64,000 nt of DNA from Kluyvera sp047971185 (GTDB lineage: Bacteria > Pseudomonadota > Gammaproteobacteria > Enterobacterales > Enterobacteriaceae): contig NZ_JBKDZH010000042.1 of the NCBI RefSeq assembly GCF_047971185.1, positions 1 to 64,000 of the forward strand, read 5' to 3'. Position numbers and translations under genes: made by a program. This document shows positions 41,362-50,409 of this stretch, piece by piece; within the stretch, counting starts at the first letter, position 1; the number at the start of each line of letters is the position of its first letter. Below the pieces are notes generated by a model. The model was not told the origin of the DNA. It worked only from the letters and a program-made list of their open reading frames with translations, and made no database searches.

Positions 41362-42228
41362 ATGAGTGACCTGATTAGCGCGGCTTATTCCGAACGCCTG
41401 CGGCGCGTTTGCGACCACATTGAGCGTCATCTGGATGAGCCTCTTTCGATTGAGGCGTTAAGCCGGATGGCGCACAGCTCGCCGTTTCATTTTCACCGGC
41501 AGTTTACCGCCTGGAGCGGCCTTCCGCTCTATCGTTATATTCAGTGGCTACGCCTGCGCCGCGCGTCATGGCGGCTGGCGTTTAATCCGCAGGATAAAGT
41601 CATCGATATCGCGCTGGATGCCGGGTTCCAGAATCCGGAGTCATTCACACGTGCTTTCAAAACCGCGTTTGGTCAAAGCCCGCGCCGGTTCCGGCAGTCG
41701 CCGGACTGGCTGGCCTGGCACCAGCGCGTTCCAAAACTCGCTTTACAGGAGCAGCACGTAATGGATGTAAAAATCGTTGAATTCCCCGACACCCGTGTGG
41801 CGATGCTCACCCATCAGGGGCACCCCGACAAGGTGAACGCCAGCGCGGCGACGTTTATTGAATGGCGGCGAACCAGCGGCCTGTCGCCGGTTGCCAGCAG
41901 CCAGACCTTTGGCATTGCCTGGCACGACCCGCAGACCACGCCGCCGGAGCAGTTTCGTTTTGATATCTGCGGCAGCGTCAGCCAGCCAATAGCGGAAAAC
42001 GCCTTTGGCATTGTGAACGGCGAGATCCCCGGCGGGCGCTGCGCAGTGGTACGCCATCAGGGATCGCTGGACAGTCTTTCGGACAGCGTGTGGTATTTAT
42101 TCCGCCAATGGCTGCCGGCCAGCGGTGAAACGCCGCGCGATTTTCCGGTCTTCTTCCAGTACCTGAATTTCGTCCACGAGGTGCCTGAACATGAACTGCT
42201 GACGGACATCTATCTTCCGCTTCGTTAA
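41362..42228 (+). CDS. AraC-type regulator with GyrI-like effector domain
   Basis: The 288-residue protein starts MSDLISAAYSERLRRVCDHI with AAGGAGG upstream. Residues 1 to about 110 are an AraC-type DNA-binding domain (LSIEALSRMAHSSPFHFHRQF, VIDIALDAGFQNPESFTRAFK). Residues from about 134 are a GyrI/Rob-type small-molecule domain (MDVKIVEFPDTRVAMLTHQG, FRFDICGSV, GGRCAVVRHQG). E. coli K-12 has only the second domain at this locus, as ygiV. The layout matches regulators such as Rob and those of multidrug-binding type. The ligand and target genes are unknown. Confidence 0.92.
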   Translation: MSDLISAAYSERLRRVCDHIERHLDEPLSIEALSRMAHSSPFHFHRQFTAWSGLPLYRYIQWLRLRRASWRLAFNPQDKVIDIALDAGFQNPESFTRAFKTAFGQSPRRFRQSPDWLAWHQRVPKLALQEQHVMDVKIVEFPDTRVAMLTHQGHPDKVNASAATFIEWRRTSGLSPVASSQTFGIAWHDPQTTPPEQFRFDICGSVSQPIAENAFGIVNGEIPGGRCAVVRHQGSLDSLSDSVWYLFRQWLPASGETPRDFPVFFQYLNFVHEVPEHELLTDIYLPLR

Positions 42229-42239
42229 CTTCCTCGCAA

Positions 42240-42276
42240 CCTATCTCACGGTTTGTGACTCAGAACGTGAGATAGG
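42240..42276. promoter_or_regulatory. Perfect 11-base inverted repeat upstream of parC
   Basis: CCTATCTCACG (42,240-42,250) and CGTGAGATAGG (42,266-42,276) are perfect inverted arms around fifteen bases. A TATTAT hexamer follows at 42,278-42,283 as a possible -10, with TTGTGA in the loop as a weak -35. The repeat could be an operator or the 3' hairpin of the upstream regulator gene. There is no T-run. Confidence 0.5.
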
Positions 42277-42338
42277 GTATTATCTGCGGCAATATTGCCG
42301 TCCGAACGGTCAGCATGCAGATTGAGGATCCACTGTTA

Positions 42339-44597
42339 ATGAGCGATATGGCAGAGCGCCTTGCGCTACATGAATTTACGGAAAACGCCTACTTAAACTA
42401 CTCCATGTACGTCATCATGGATCGCGCGTTGCCGTTTATTGGCGACGGCCTGAAGCCGGTACAGCGCCGCATCGTCTACGCGATGTCAGAGCTGGGGCTG
42501 AACGCCAGCGCCAAATTTAAAAAATCCGCCCGTACCGTCGGCGATGTCCTGGGTAAGTACCATCCGCACGGCGACAGCGCCTGCTATGAAGCGATGGTGC
42601 TGATGGCGCAGCCGTTCTCTTACCGTTACCCGCTGGTCGACGGCCAGGGGAACTGGGGGGCGCCGGATGACCCGAAATCGTTCGCGGCGATGCGTTATAC
42701 CGAATCCCGACTGTCAAAATACTCCGAGCTGCTGTTAAGCGAGCTGGGGCAGGGTACGGCTGACTGGGTGCCAAACTTCGATGGCACGATGCAGGAGCCG
42801 AAAATGCTGCCTGCGCGTCTGCCGAACATCCTGCTGAACGGCACCACCGGTATTGCTGTGGGGATGGCGACGGATATTCCGCCGCATAACCTGCGCGAAG
42901 TGGCGAAAGCGGCCATTACCCTGATTGAAAAACCGCAAACCACCCTCGATGAGGTGCTGGACATCGTCCAGGGGCCGGACTACCCGACCGAAGCGGAGAT
43001 CATCACCTCCCGCGCGGAAATCCGCAAAATTTACCAGAACGGCCGCGGCTCCGTGCGCATGCGCGCAGTGTGGACCAAAGAAGACGGCGCGGTGGTGATT
43101 ACCGCGCTGCCGCATCAGGTTTCCGGCGCGAAGGTGCTGGAACAGATTGCCGCCCAGATGCGCAACAAAAAGCTGCCGATGGTCGACGACCTGCGCGATG
43201 AGTCCGACCACGAAAACCCGACGCGTCTGGTGATCGTGCCGCGCTCCAACCGCGTGGACATGGAGCCGGTGATGCATCACCTGTTCGCCACCACCGATCT
43301 GGAAAAAAGCTACCGTATTAACCTGAACATGATCGGCCTCGACGGCCGCCCGGCGGTGAAAAACCTGCTGGAGATTCTCACCGAGTGGCTGGCGTTCCGC
43401 CGCGACACGGTGCGCCGTCGTCTGAACTATCGTCTGGAAAAAGTGCTCAAGCGCCTGCATATCCTCGAAGGTTTGCTGGTGGCGTTCCTCAACATCGATG
43501 AAGTGATCGAGATCATCCGCCACGAAGATGAGCCGAAGCCCGCGCTGATGTCGCGCTTTGGCATCAGCGAAACTCAGGCGGAAGCGATCCTTGAACTGAA
43601 ACTGCGCCACCTCGCCAAACTGGAAGAGATGAAGATTCGCGGCGAGCAGGACGAGCTGGAGAAAGAGCGCGACCATCTGCAGGGCATCCTCGCCTCCGAG
43701 CGCAAGATGAGCAACCTGCTGAAGAAAGAGCTGCAGGCCGATGCCGAAGCCTTCGGCGACGACCGCCGTTCGCCGCTGCAAGAGCGTGAAGAAGCGAAGG
43801 CGATGAGCGAGCACGACATGCTGCCGTCTGAGCCGGTGACCATCGTGCTGTCGCAGATGGGCTGGGTGCGCAGCGCCAAAGGCCACGATATCGACGCGCA
43901 GGGGTTAAGCTATAAATCAGGCGACAGCTGGAAAGCGTCGGTGAAAGGTAAGAGCAACCAGCCGGTGGTATTTGTCGATACCACCGGCCGCAGCTACGCC
44001 ATCGACCCGATCACGCTGCCGTCCGCGCGCGGGCAGGGCGAGCCGCTGACCGGCAAGCTGACGCTGCCGCCGGGCGCGACCGTCGAGCATATGCTGATGG
44101 AAAGCGATGAGACCAGGCTGCTGATGGCCTCCGACGCGGGCTATGGTTTCCTGTGTACCTTTAACGACCTGGTGGCGCGCAACCGTGCCGGTAAGGCGCT
44201 GATCTCACTGCCGGAAAATGCGCACGTGATGCCGCCGCTGGTCATTGAGGACGAGTCGGATATGCTGCTGGCGATCACCGCCGCGGGCCGGATGCTGATG
44301 TTCCCGATCAGCGACCTGCCGCAGCTGTCGAAAGGCAAAGGCAACAAGATTATCAACATTCCGTCGGCGGAAGCGGCTAGCGGAACCGATAGCCTGGCGC
44401 ACCTGTACGTCCTGCCGCCGCAAAGCACGCTGACCTTCCACGTCGGTAAACGTAAGATCAAACTGCGCCCGGAAGAGCTGCAAAAAGTGACCGGCGAACG
44501 CGGTCGCCGCGGCACGCTGATGCGCGGCCTGCAGAAGATCGACCGTATAGAGATTGATTCGCCGCAGCGCGCGCAAGCGGGCAATAGCGAAGAGTAA
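42339..44597 (+). CDS. parC: DNA topoisomerase IV subunit A
   Basis: ParC is the DNA-cutting subunit of topoisomerase IV. The ATG at 42,339 gives [20 protein letters not shown] and 752 residues, identical in length to E. coli; eight upstream codons in frame are not needed. The catalytic tyrosine is Y120 in RYTESRLSK. The quinolone-resistance positions are wild type: S80 and E84 in [12 protein letters not shown]. The C-terminal beta-propeller region is complete. A strong hairpin terminator follows. Confidence 0.98.
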
Positions 44598-44602
44598 GTT
44601 TG

Positions 44603-44629
44603 CCCCCGCCGCAGGGCGGGGGAAATTTT
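44603..44629 (+). terminator. parC terminator
   Basis: CCCCCGCC pairs with GGCGGGGG across GCAG, followed by AAATTTT, six bases after the stop codon. Confidence 0.85.
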
Positions 44630-44734
44630 GCTGTAAAACCGTTGTTAATTCAGCCGTTGCGATTAACAATACCCTTTTGCAGGGGTCTGCAAGTAACAAA
44701 GCCCTGTCCGGTATATGTACCCCGTTATGCCTGT

Positions 44735-44764
44735 CTGAACATGTATGCCTGACGTACATGTCAG
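44735..44764. promoter_or_regulatory. Inverted repeat upstream of plsC
   Basis: CTGAACATGTA and TACATGTCAG form inverted arms, ten base pairs with one bulged A, around nine bases. It lies 49 bases before the plsC start codon in the leader or promoter region and could be an operator or a leader hairpin. Confidence 0.4.
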
Positions 44765-44812
44765 CCGCGCACCACGGTATAATTCTAAGCGGTTCAGGGT
44801 TCAGAGGACGCT

Positions 44813-45550
44813 ATGCTATTTATTTTACGTGTCATTATTGTTGTCATTTACTGCATCCTGGTATGCATTTTTGGCTGCATCTATTGTCTGTTCAGCCCGC
44901 GTAACCCAAAACACGTCGCCACCTTCGGCCATATGTTTGGCCGCCTGGCGCCGGTCTTTGGTCTCAAGGTTGAGACGCGCCTGCCTGCCGGCGCGGAAAA
45001 CTTCGGCAACGCCATCTATATCGCTAACCACCAGAACAACTACGACATGGTGACGGCGGCGAATATCGTTCTGCCGCCTACCGTCACGGTCGGCAAAAAG
45101 AGCCTGGTGTGGATCCCGTTCTTCGGCCAGCTGTACTGGCTGACGGGTAACCTACTGATCGACCGTAATAACCGCGCGAAAGCACACGGCACTATTGCGG
45201 AAGTGGTCAATACTTTCCAGAAACGCAAAATCTCCTTCTGGATGTTCCCGGAAGGCACCCGCAGCCGCGGCCGTGGCCTGCTGCCGTTCAAAACCGGCGC
45301 GTTCCACGCGGCGATCGCCTCGGGCGTGCCGATTATCCCGGTCTGCGTCTCCAACACCTCCAACAAAATCAAACTTAACCGCTGGAACAACGGTCAGGTG
45401 ATTGTGGAAATGCTGGACCCTATCGATACCAGCGCGTGGGGTAAAGATCAGGTGCGCGATTTGGCGAAGCACTGCCGTGAAGTGATGAAGGCTAAAATCG
45501 ACGAGCTGGACCAGGAAGTGGCCCAGCGCGAAGCCGCCGCGAAGAAGTAA
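44813..45550 (+). CDS. plsC: 1-acyl-sn-glycerol-3-phosphate acyltransferase
   Basis: PlsC adds the second acyl chain to lysophosphatidic acid, giving phosphatidic acid. The 245-residue inner-membrane protein has an N-terminal membrane helix (MLFILRVIIVVIYCILVCIF), the catalytic NHQNNYD (H73 and D78 of the HX4D motif) and the glycerophosphate-binding FPEGTRSRG. It is downstream of parC, and upstream of ftsP, as in E. coli. PlsY in this window makes its substrate. Confidence 0.97.
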   Translation: MLFILRVIIVVIYCILVCIFGCIYCLFSPRNPKHVATFGHMFGRLAPVFGLKVETRLPAGAENFGNAIYIANHQNNYDMVTAANIVLPPTVTVGKKSLVWIPFFGQLYWLTGNLLIDRNNRAKAHGTIAEVVNTFQKRKISFWMFPEGTRSRGRGLLPFKTGAFHAAIASGVPIIPVCVSNTSNKIKLNRWNNGQVIVEMLDPIDTSAWGKDQVRDLAKHCREVMKAKIDELDQEVAQREAAAKK

Positions 45551-45650
45551 TATCCAGTTGGCGGCGTGAGGAAGCGCTCACGTCGCAGATTATTTTGCTG
45601 TCGGGAAAGTGATTTCCCACTTTTGATTTGTCAGTTTTGATGGAGCTTAT

Positions 45651-47063
45651 ATGTCACTCAGTCGGCGTCAGTTTATTCAGGCTTCGGGCGTTGCGCTTTG
45701 TGCTGGCGCTGTGCCGCTGAGAGCGCAGGCCGCGGGGAAACAGCCCGCGCTGCCGGTCCCTCCGCTGCTGGAGTCGCGTCGCGGACAGCCGCTGTTCTTA
45801 ACGCTACAGCGCGCGCACTGGTCTTTCACCCAGGGCACGCGCGCGCCGGTATGGGGCGTCAACGGCCGCTATCTGGGGCCGACGATCCGCGTCTGGAGCG
45901 GCGATGACGTTAAGCTCATCTACAGCAACCGACTCACCGAAAACGTCGCCATGACCGTGCGTGGGCTACAGGTGCCGGGGCCGCTGATCGGCGGCGCGGC
46001 GCGGATGATGACGCCGAACGCCGACTGGGCACCGGTGCTGCCGATTCGCCAGAGTGCCGCCACCCTGTGGTACCAGGCCAATACGCCTAACCACATGGCG
46101 CAGCAGGTCTATAACGGCCTCGCGGGTATGTGGCTGATCGAAGACGATGTTAGTAAGTCCTTACCTTTCCCTAACCATTACGGCGTGGACGACTTCCCGA
46201 TCATTATTCAGGACAAGCGTCTGGATAACTTTGGGACGCCGGTTTATGAAGAGCCGGGCAGCGGCGGCTTCGTGGGCGACACGCTGTTGGTTAACGGGGT
46301 ACAGGGGCCGTATGTGGAAGTCTCACGCGGCTGGGTGCGCCTGCGCCTGCTGAATGCCTCCAACTCGCGTCGCTATATGCTGCGCATGAGCGACGGCCGC
46401 GCGCTGCACGTTATCTCCAGCGACCAGGGCTTCCTGCCCGCGCCGGTCTCAACCACCCAGCTGTCGCTGGCCCCGGGCGAGCGTCGTGAAGTGCTGGTGG
46501 ATATGACCAACGGCGATGAAGTGTCGATGACCTGCGGCGAGTCCGCCAGCATTATGGACCGCATCCGCGGCTTCTTTGAACCGTCGAGCATTCTGGTCTC
46601 TACGCTGGTGCTGACTCTGCGTCCGACGGGGCTGCTGCCGTTAGTGACCGATAACTTACCGATGCGTATTCTGCCAACGGAAATTCTCAGCGGCCCGGCG
46701 ATTCGCAGTCGCGATATCCAGCTTGGCGACGATCCGGGCATCAACGGCCAGCTGTGGGACCCGCAGCGGATTGATATCACCGCGCAGCAGGGAACCTGGG
46801 AGCGCTGGACGGTGCGTGCCGACGCGCCGCAGTCGTTCCATATTGAAGGGGTGATGTTCCAGGTCCGCAACGTCAACGGCGCGATGCCGCTGCCGGAAGA
46901 TCGCGGCTGGAAAGACACCGTCTGGGTTGACGGCCAGGTTGAGCTGCTGGTCTATTACGGCCAGCCGTCGTGGCCGCACTTCCCGTTCCAGTACGCCAGC
47001 CAGACGCTGGAGCTCGCCGACCGCGGGTCTATTGGCCAGATTCTGGTGAATCCGGCGCCGTAA
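45651..47063 (+). CDS. ftsP: Cell division protein FtsP
   Basis: FtsP (SufI) is a periplasmic cell-division protein that stabilises the septal ring under stress. The 470-residue protein has a twin-arginine signal with SRRQFIQ near the start, so it is exported folded by Tat. It has the three-domain multicopper-oxidase fold but lacks the histidine-rich copper sites, as in the E. coli protein. It is 100 bases after plsC and is intact to its C-terminal QILVNPAP. Confidence 0.95.
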   Translation: MSLSRRQFIQASGVALCAGAVPLRAQAAGKQPALPVPPLLESRRGQPLFLTLQRAHWSFTQGTRAPVWGVNGRYLGPTIRVWSGDDVKLIYSNRLTENVAMTVRGLQVPGPLIGGAARMMTPNADWAPVLPIRQSAATLWYQANTPNHMAQQVYNGLAGMWLIEDDVSKSLPFPNHYGVDDFPIIIQDKRLDNFGTPVYEEPGSGGFVGDTLLVNGVQGPYVEVSRGWVRLRLLNASNSRRYMLRMSDGRALHVISSDQGFLPAPVSTTQLSLAPGERREVLVDMTNGDEVSMTCGESASIMDRIRGFFEPSSILVSTLVLTLRPTGLLPLVTDNLPMRILPTEILSGPAIRSRDIQLGDDPGINGQLWDPQRIDITAQQGTWERWTVRADAPQSFHIEGVMFQVRNVNGAMPLPEDRGWKDTVWVDGQVELLVYYGQPSWPHFPFQYASQTLELADRGSIGQILVNPAP

Positions 47064-47075
47064 GTTCCCCCTCCG

Positions 47076-47107
47076 TAGCCCGGCCGAGCGCAGCGACGCC
47101 GGGACTT
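47076..47107. repeat. REP-type element between ftsP and ygiQ
   Basis: GTAGCCCGGCCGAGCGCAGC followed by GACGCCGGGA is a single REP unit, the same family as those at 13,804, 37,577 and 53,716. Confidence 0.8.
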
Positions 47108-47201
47108 ACACGTTCCTAAAAATTCCCGCTTCATTCATAGGGCGATCGGGCTTATAATCCCCGACCTTTGATTATTTTTTTGCCAATTTTTTGGAAGCAT
47201 T

Positions 47202-49421
47202 ATGAGCGCTATCTCCCTGATCCAACCGGATCGCGACCTTTTCTCCTGGCCGCAGTACTGGGCCGCCTGCTTTGGGCCGGCACCGTTTTTGCCGATGTCC
47301 CGTGAAGAGATGGATCAACTTGGCTGGGATAGCTGCGACATCATTCTGGTAACCGGCGACGCCTACGTCGATCACCCGAGCTTCGGCATGGCGATCTGTG
47401 GCCGTATGCTGGAAGCCCAGGGCTTCCGCGTGGGGATCATCGCCCAGCCGGACTGGAACAGCAAAGACGACTTTATGCGTCTGGGCAAACCGAACCTATT
47501 CTTCGGCGTCACCGCCGGCAACATGGACTCGATGATCAACCGCTACACCGCCGACCGTAAGCTGCGTCACGACGACGCCTACACCCCGGACAACGTGGCG
47601 GGCAAGCGCCCGGACCGCGCGACGCTGGTCTATACCCAGCGCTGCAAAGAAGCGTGGAAAGATGTGCCGGTTATTCTGGGCGGTATTGAAGCCAGCCTGC
47701 GCCGCACCGCGCATTACGACTACTGGTCGGATACCGTCCGCCGCTCGGTGCTGATTGACGCCAAGGCCGACATGCTGATGTTTGGCAACGGCGAGCGTCC
47801 GCTGGTGGAAGTGGCGCACCGTCTGGCGATGGGCGAAAAAATCGCTGAAATTCGCGACGTGCGCAATACCGCGATTATCGTTAAAGAAGCGCTGCCGGGC
47901 TGGTCCGGCGTGGACTCCACCCGCATCGACACCCCGGGGAAAATCGACCCGATTCCGCACCCGTATGGCGAAGATCTGCCGTGCGCCGACAATAAGCCGG
48001 TCGCGCCGAAAAAGCAGGAAGCCAAAGCCGTTACCGTACAGCCGCCGCGCCCGAAACCGTGGGAAAAAACCTACGTGCTGCTGCCGTCCTTTGAGAAAGT
48101 GAAGGGCGACAAGGTGCTGTATGCTCACGCCTCGCGTATTCTGCACCATGAAACCAACCCGGGCAGCGCCCGTGCGCTGATGCAGAAGCAGGGCGATCGC
48201 TATATCTGGATTAACCCGCCGGCCATTCCGCTCTCGACCGAAGAGATGGACAGCGTGTTTGCACTGCCGTACCAGCGCGTACCGCACCCGTCATACGGCA
48301 AGGCGCGTATTCCGGCGTATGAGATGATCCGTTTCTCGATCAACATCATGCGCGGCTGCTTCGGCGGCTGTTCCTTCTGCTCCATTACCGAGCACGAAGG
48401 GCGCATCATTCAGAGCCGTTCAGAAGATTCGATCATCAACGAAATCGAAGCTATTCGCGACACGGTTCCCGGCTTTACCGGCATTATCTCGGATCTTGGT
48501 GGGCCGACGGCCAACATGTACATGCTGCGCTGTAAATCGCCGCGCGCCGAGCAAACCTGCCGCCGCCTCTCCTGCGTGTATCCGGAAATCTGTCCGCACA
48601 TGGACACCGACCACACGCCGACCATCAACCTGTATCGCCGCGCCCGCGACCTGAAAGGTATCAAGAAAATCCTGATTGCCTCCGGCGTGCGCTACGATCT
48701 GGCGGTGGAAGATCCGCGCTATATCAAAGAGCTGGCGACACACCACGTTGGCGGCTACCTGAAGATTGCGCCGGAGCACACCGAAGAGGGGCCGCTGTCG
48801 AAGATGATGAAGCCGGGGATGGGCAGCTATCACCGCTTTAAAGAGCTGTTCGACACCTACTCGAAGCAGGCCGGTAAAGAGCAGTATCTGATTCCGTACT
48901 TTATCTCCGCCCACCCGGGGACGCGCGATGAAGATATGGTCAACCTGGCGCTGTGGCTCAAGCAGCACCGCTTCCGTCTGGATCAGGTGCAGAACTTCTA
49001 CCCGTCGCCGCTGGCGAACTCGACCACCATGTATTACACCGGCAAAAACCCGCTGGGTAAGATTGGCTATAAGAGTGAAGACGTGGTGATTCCGAAGGGC
49101 GATAAGCAGCGCCGTCTGCACAAAGCGCTGCTGCGCTACCACGATCCGGCTAACTGGCCGCTGATTCGTACCGCGCTGGAAGCGATGGGCAAAAAGCACC
49201 TGATCGGCAGCCGTCGCGACTGTCTGGTGCCGGCGCCAACGCTGGATGAAATGCGCGAAGCGCGTCGTCAGAACCGCAACACCCGCCCGGCGCTGACCAA
49301 GCATACGCCGGTGGCGCACCAGCGCCAGACGCCTGCGGGCGCAAAGAAAGCACCGGCTGCGCCGTCTCGTCCGGTGAATGCCGGTGCGAAGAAGCGCGCT
49401 AAAACGTCAGCGGGTCGTTAA
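47202..49421 (+). CDS. ygiQ: Radical SAM protein YgiQ (UPF0313)
   Basis: YgiQ is a radical S-adenosylmethionine enzyme of unknown reaction. The 739-residue protein has the cluster-binding cysteines C386, C390 and C393 in GCFGGCSFCSI, preceded by a large N-terminal domain and followed by the radical SAM barrel (PEHTEEGPLSKMMKPGMGSY, FISAHPGTRDEDM). The C-terminus is basic and disordered-looking with many lysines and alanines (GAKKAPAAPSRPVNAGAKKR). It is flanked by ftsP and yqhH as in E. coli. Full length and intact. Confidence 0.95.
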   Translation: MSAISLIQPDRDLFSWPQYWAACFGPAPFLPMSREEMDQLGWDSCDIILVTGDAYVDHPSFGMAICGRMLEAQGFRVGIIAQPDWNSKDDFMRLGKPNLFFGVTAGNMDSMINRYTADRKLRHDDAYTPDNVAGKRPDRATLVYTQRCKEAWKDVPVILGGIEASLRRTAHYDYWSDTVRRSVLIDAKADMLMFGNGERPLVEVAHRLAMGEKIAEIRDVRNTAIIVKEALPGWSGVDSTRIDTPGKIDPIPHPYGEDLPCADNKPVAPKKQEAKAVTVQPPRPKPWEKTYVLLPSFEKVKGDKVLYAHASRILHHETNPGSARALMQKQGDRYIWINPPAIPLSTEEMDSVFALPYQRVPHPSYGKARIPAYEMIRFSINIMRGCFGGCSFCSITEHEGRIIQSRSEDSIINEIEAIRDTVPGFTGIISDLGGPTANMYMLRCKSPRAEQTCRRLSCVYPEICPHMDTDHTPTINLYRRARDLKGIKKILIASGVRYDLAVEDPRYIKELATHHVGGYLKIAPEHTEEGPLSKMMKPGMGSYHRFKELFDTYSKQAGKEQYLIPYFISAHPGTRDEDMVNLALWLKQHRFRLDQVQNFYPSPLANSTTMYYTGKNPLGKIGYKSEDVVIPKGDKQRRLHKALLRYHDPANWPLIRTALEAMGKKHLIGSRRDCLVPAPTLDEMREARRQNRNTRPALTKHTPVAHQRQTPAGAKKAPAAPSRPVNAGAKKRAKTSAGR

Positions 49422-49430
49422 GAAGGTCAT

Positions 49431-49454
49431 CCCGGCAGCATGCCTGCTGCCGGG
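49431..49454 (+). terminator. Stem-loop after ygiQ
   Basis: CCCGGCAGCA pairs perfectly with TGCTGCCGGG across TGCC, nine bases after the stop codon. A weak T content follows, so it may be a Rho-independent terminator of low efficiency or a 3'-end stabiliser. Confidence 0.55.
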
Positions 49455-49542
49455 GATTGATTGTCTCGGTGAAAGGGGTTGTTACGAACATCTATCCGGT
49501 AATTTTCTTTTCGTTTATTTCTTCAGCGTTGCCTTATTCAGC

Positions 49543-49803
49543 CTACCAACGTGGCGGATGGTAACAAAAGCTACCTGGCTGCATGCAGATATCATCCATA
49601 CGTGAATTGACTTGCGTTGCCGCCGTTTTTGCCGCGACGATTTCCGGGCGCAGCGCATTTATATCCTGATCCAGTCGCGCTACTTTGACGTGTAATACCT
49701 GGATGTCATGGGCCAGAGTGTCGATTTTTTCAGGATTGGCGCAGCTGCTTAGCAATAAGGTAGTGAACACCATTACCGTTGATATCCGTAATTTCCGTTT
49801 CAT
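49543..49803 (-). CDS. yqhH: Lpp paralogue lipoprotein YqhH
   Basis: This 86-residue protein is a paralogue of the major outer-membrane (Braun) lipoprotein. It has a signal peptide with lipobox LLSSC, so the cysteine is acylated, and then a heptad-repeat coiled coil (KIDTLAHDIQVLHVKVARLD) closely resembling Lpp. It does not end in the lysine that Lpp uses for peptidoglycan linkage; it ends SFCYHPPRW, with an extra cysteine pair. It therefore likely stays unlinked to the wall. E. coli places yqhH at the same position after ygiQ. Confidence 0.88.
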   Translation of the reverse strand: MKRKLRISTVMVFTTLLLSSCANPEKIDTLAHDIQVLHVKVARLDQDINALRPEIVAAKTAATQVNSRMDDICMQPGSFCYHPPRW

Positions 49804-49866
49804 TTATTTCTCCATTTTATTATTACACCTCACTGATCGTAACTCCGGGTTACGGGAACGCGGCGG

Positions 49867-50328
49867 CTATGCCTCCGTTTGTCGAATTCTGGCAGCCAGC
49901 GCCGCTAACTTCTCATCGTCTGCCCGCTCGTGATCGTGCGAAGACAAATACCCTTCATAGCGCTCGAAAAATTTGGTCTGCCGCGACTCAATCGGCTGCC
50001 ACTGGCTCATATCGCCGGTGCCGTGCATCGGGCTGAGTTTGCTGTGCACGTGGTCGACGCCGAAGCCTTCAAAGAACATTCCACTGCGCCCTACATCGTC
50101 GAAAGTTTTATCCAGCACCTTCGCCACCTTTTGGGTTGCCAGCACTAAGTCGGCCAGCGCCTGCGGCGGCATATCGAATGCATAACTGGGGTAGTGCTTT
50201 TTCGGGATCACCACCGTGAAGCCTTCGGTGTTAGGAAAGATGGATAAAAAGGCGAGGTGGTGCTCGTCTTCCCAGACCTTGTGGCAGGGGGCTTTACCTT
50301 CAACAATCTGGCAAAAAATACAGCTCAT
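49867..50328 (-). CDS. HIT-family protein with altered triad
   Basis: The 153-residue protein starts MSCIFCQIVEGKAPCHKVWE, the usual opening of HIT hydrolases with a CxxC zinc-type pair. The catalytic triad reads DHVHSKLSPMH, where the third histidine of HxHxHxx is lysine. So it has two triad histidines and a downstream histidine. Family members hydrolyse nucleotide phosphoramidates or dinucleoside polyphosphates. Activity here is uncertain. It sits between yqhH and dkgA, a place not occupied in E. coli K-12, and has its own RBS. Confidence 0.88.
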   Translation of the reverse strand: MSCIFCQIVEGKAPCHKVWEDEHHLAFLSIFPNTEGFTVVIPKKHYPSYAFDMPPQALADLVLATQKVAKVLDKTFDDVGRSGMFFEGFGVDHVHSKLSPMHGTGDMSQWQPIESRQTKFFERYEGYLSSHDHERADDEKLAALAARIRQTEA

Positions 50329-50377
50329 AGCGTCTCTCCGTAAACGTTGTGGCTGTTACTGTAGCAGGTGCGGGCAT

Positions 50378-50402
50378 AAAAAAGCCCGACGATTGCCGGG
50401 CT
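50378..50402 (-). terminator. dkgA terminator
   Basis: On the minus strand AGCCCG pairs with CGGGCT across GCAATCGT and is followed by a T-run. It lies eight bases after the dkgA stop codon. Confidence 0.88.
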
Positions 50403-50409
50403 AGAGAGG

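Noticed and set aside
42735..43886. Open frame of 383 codons on the minus strand inside parC
   Set aside because: Antisense shadow of parC with low-complexity composition and no recognisable domain.
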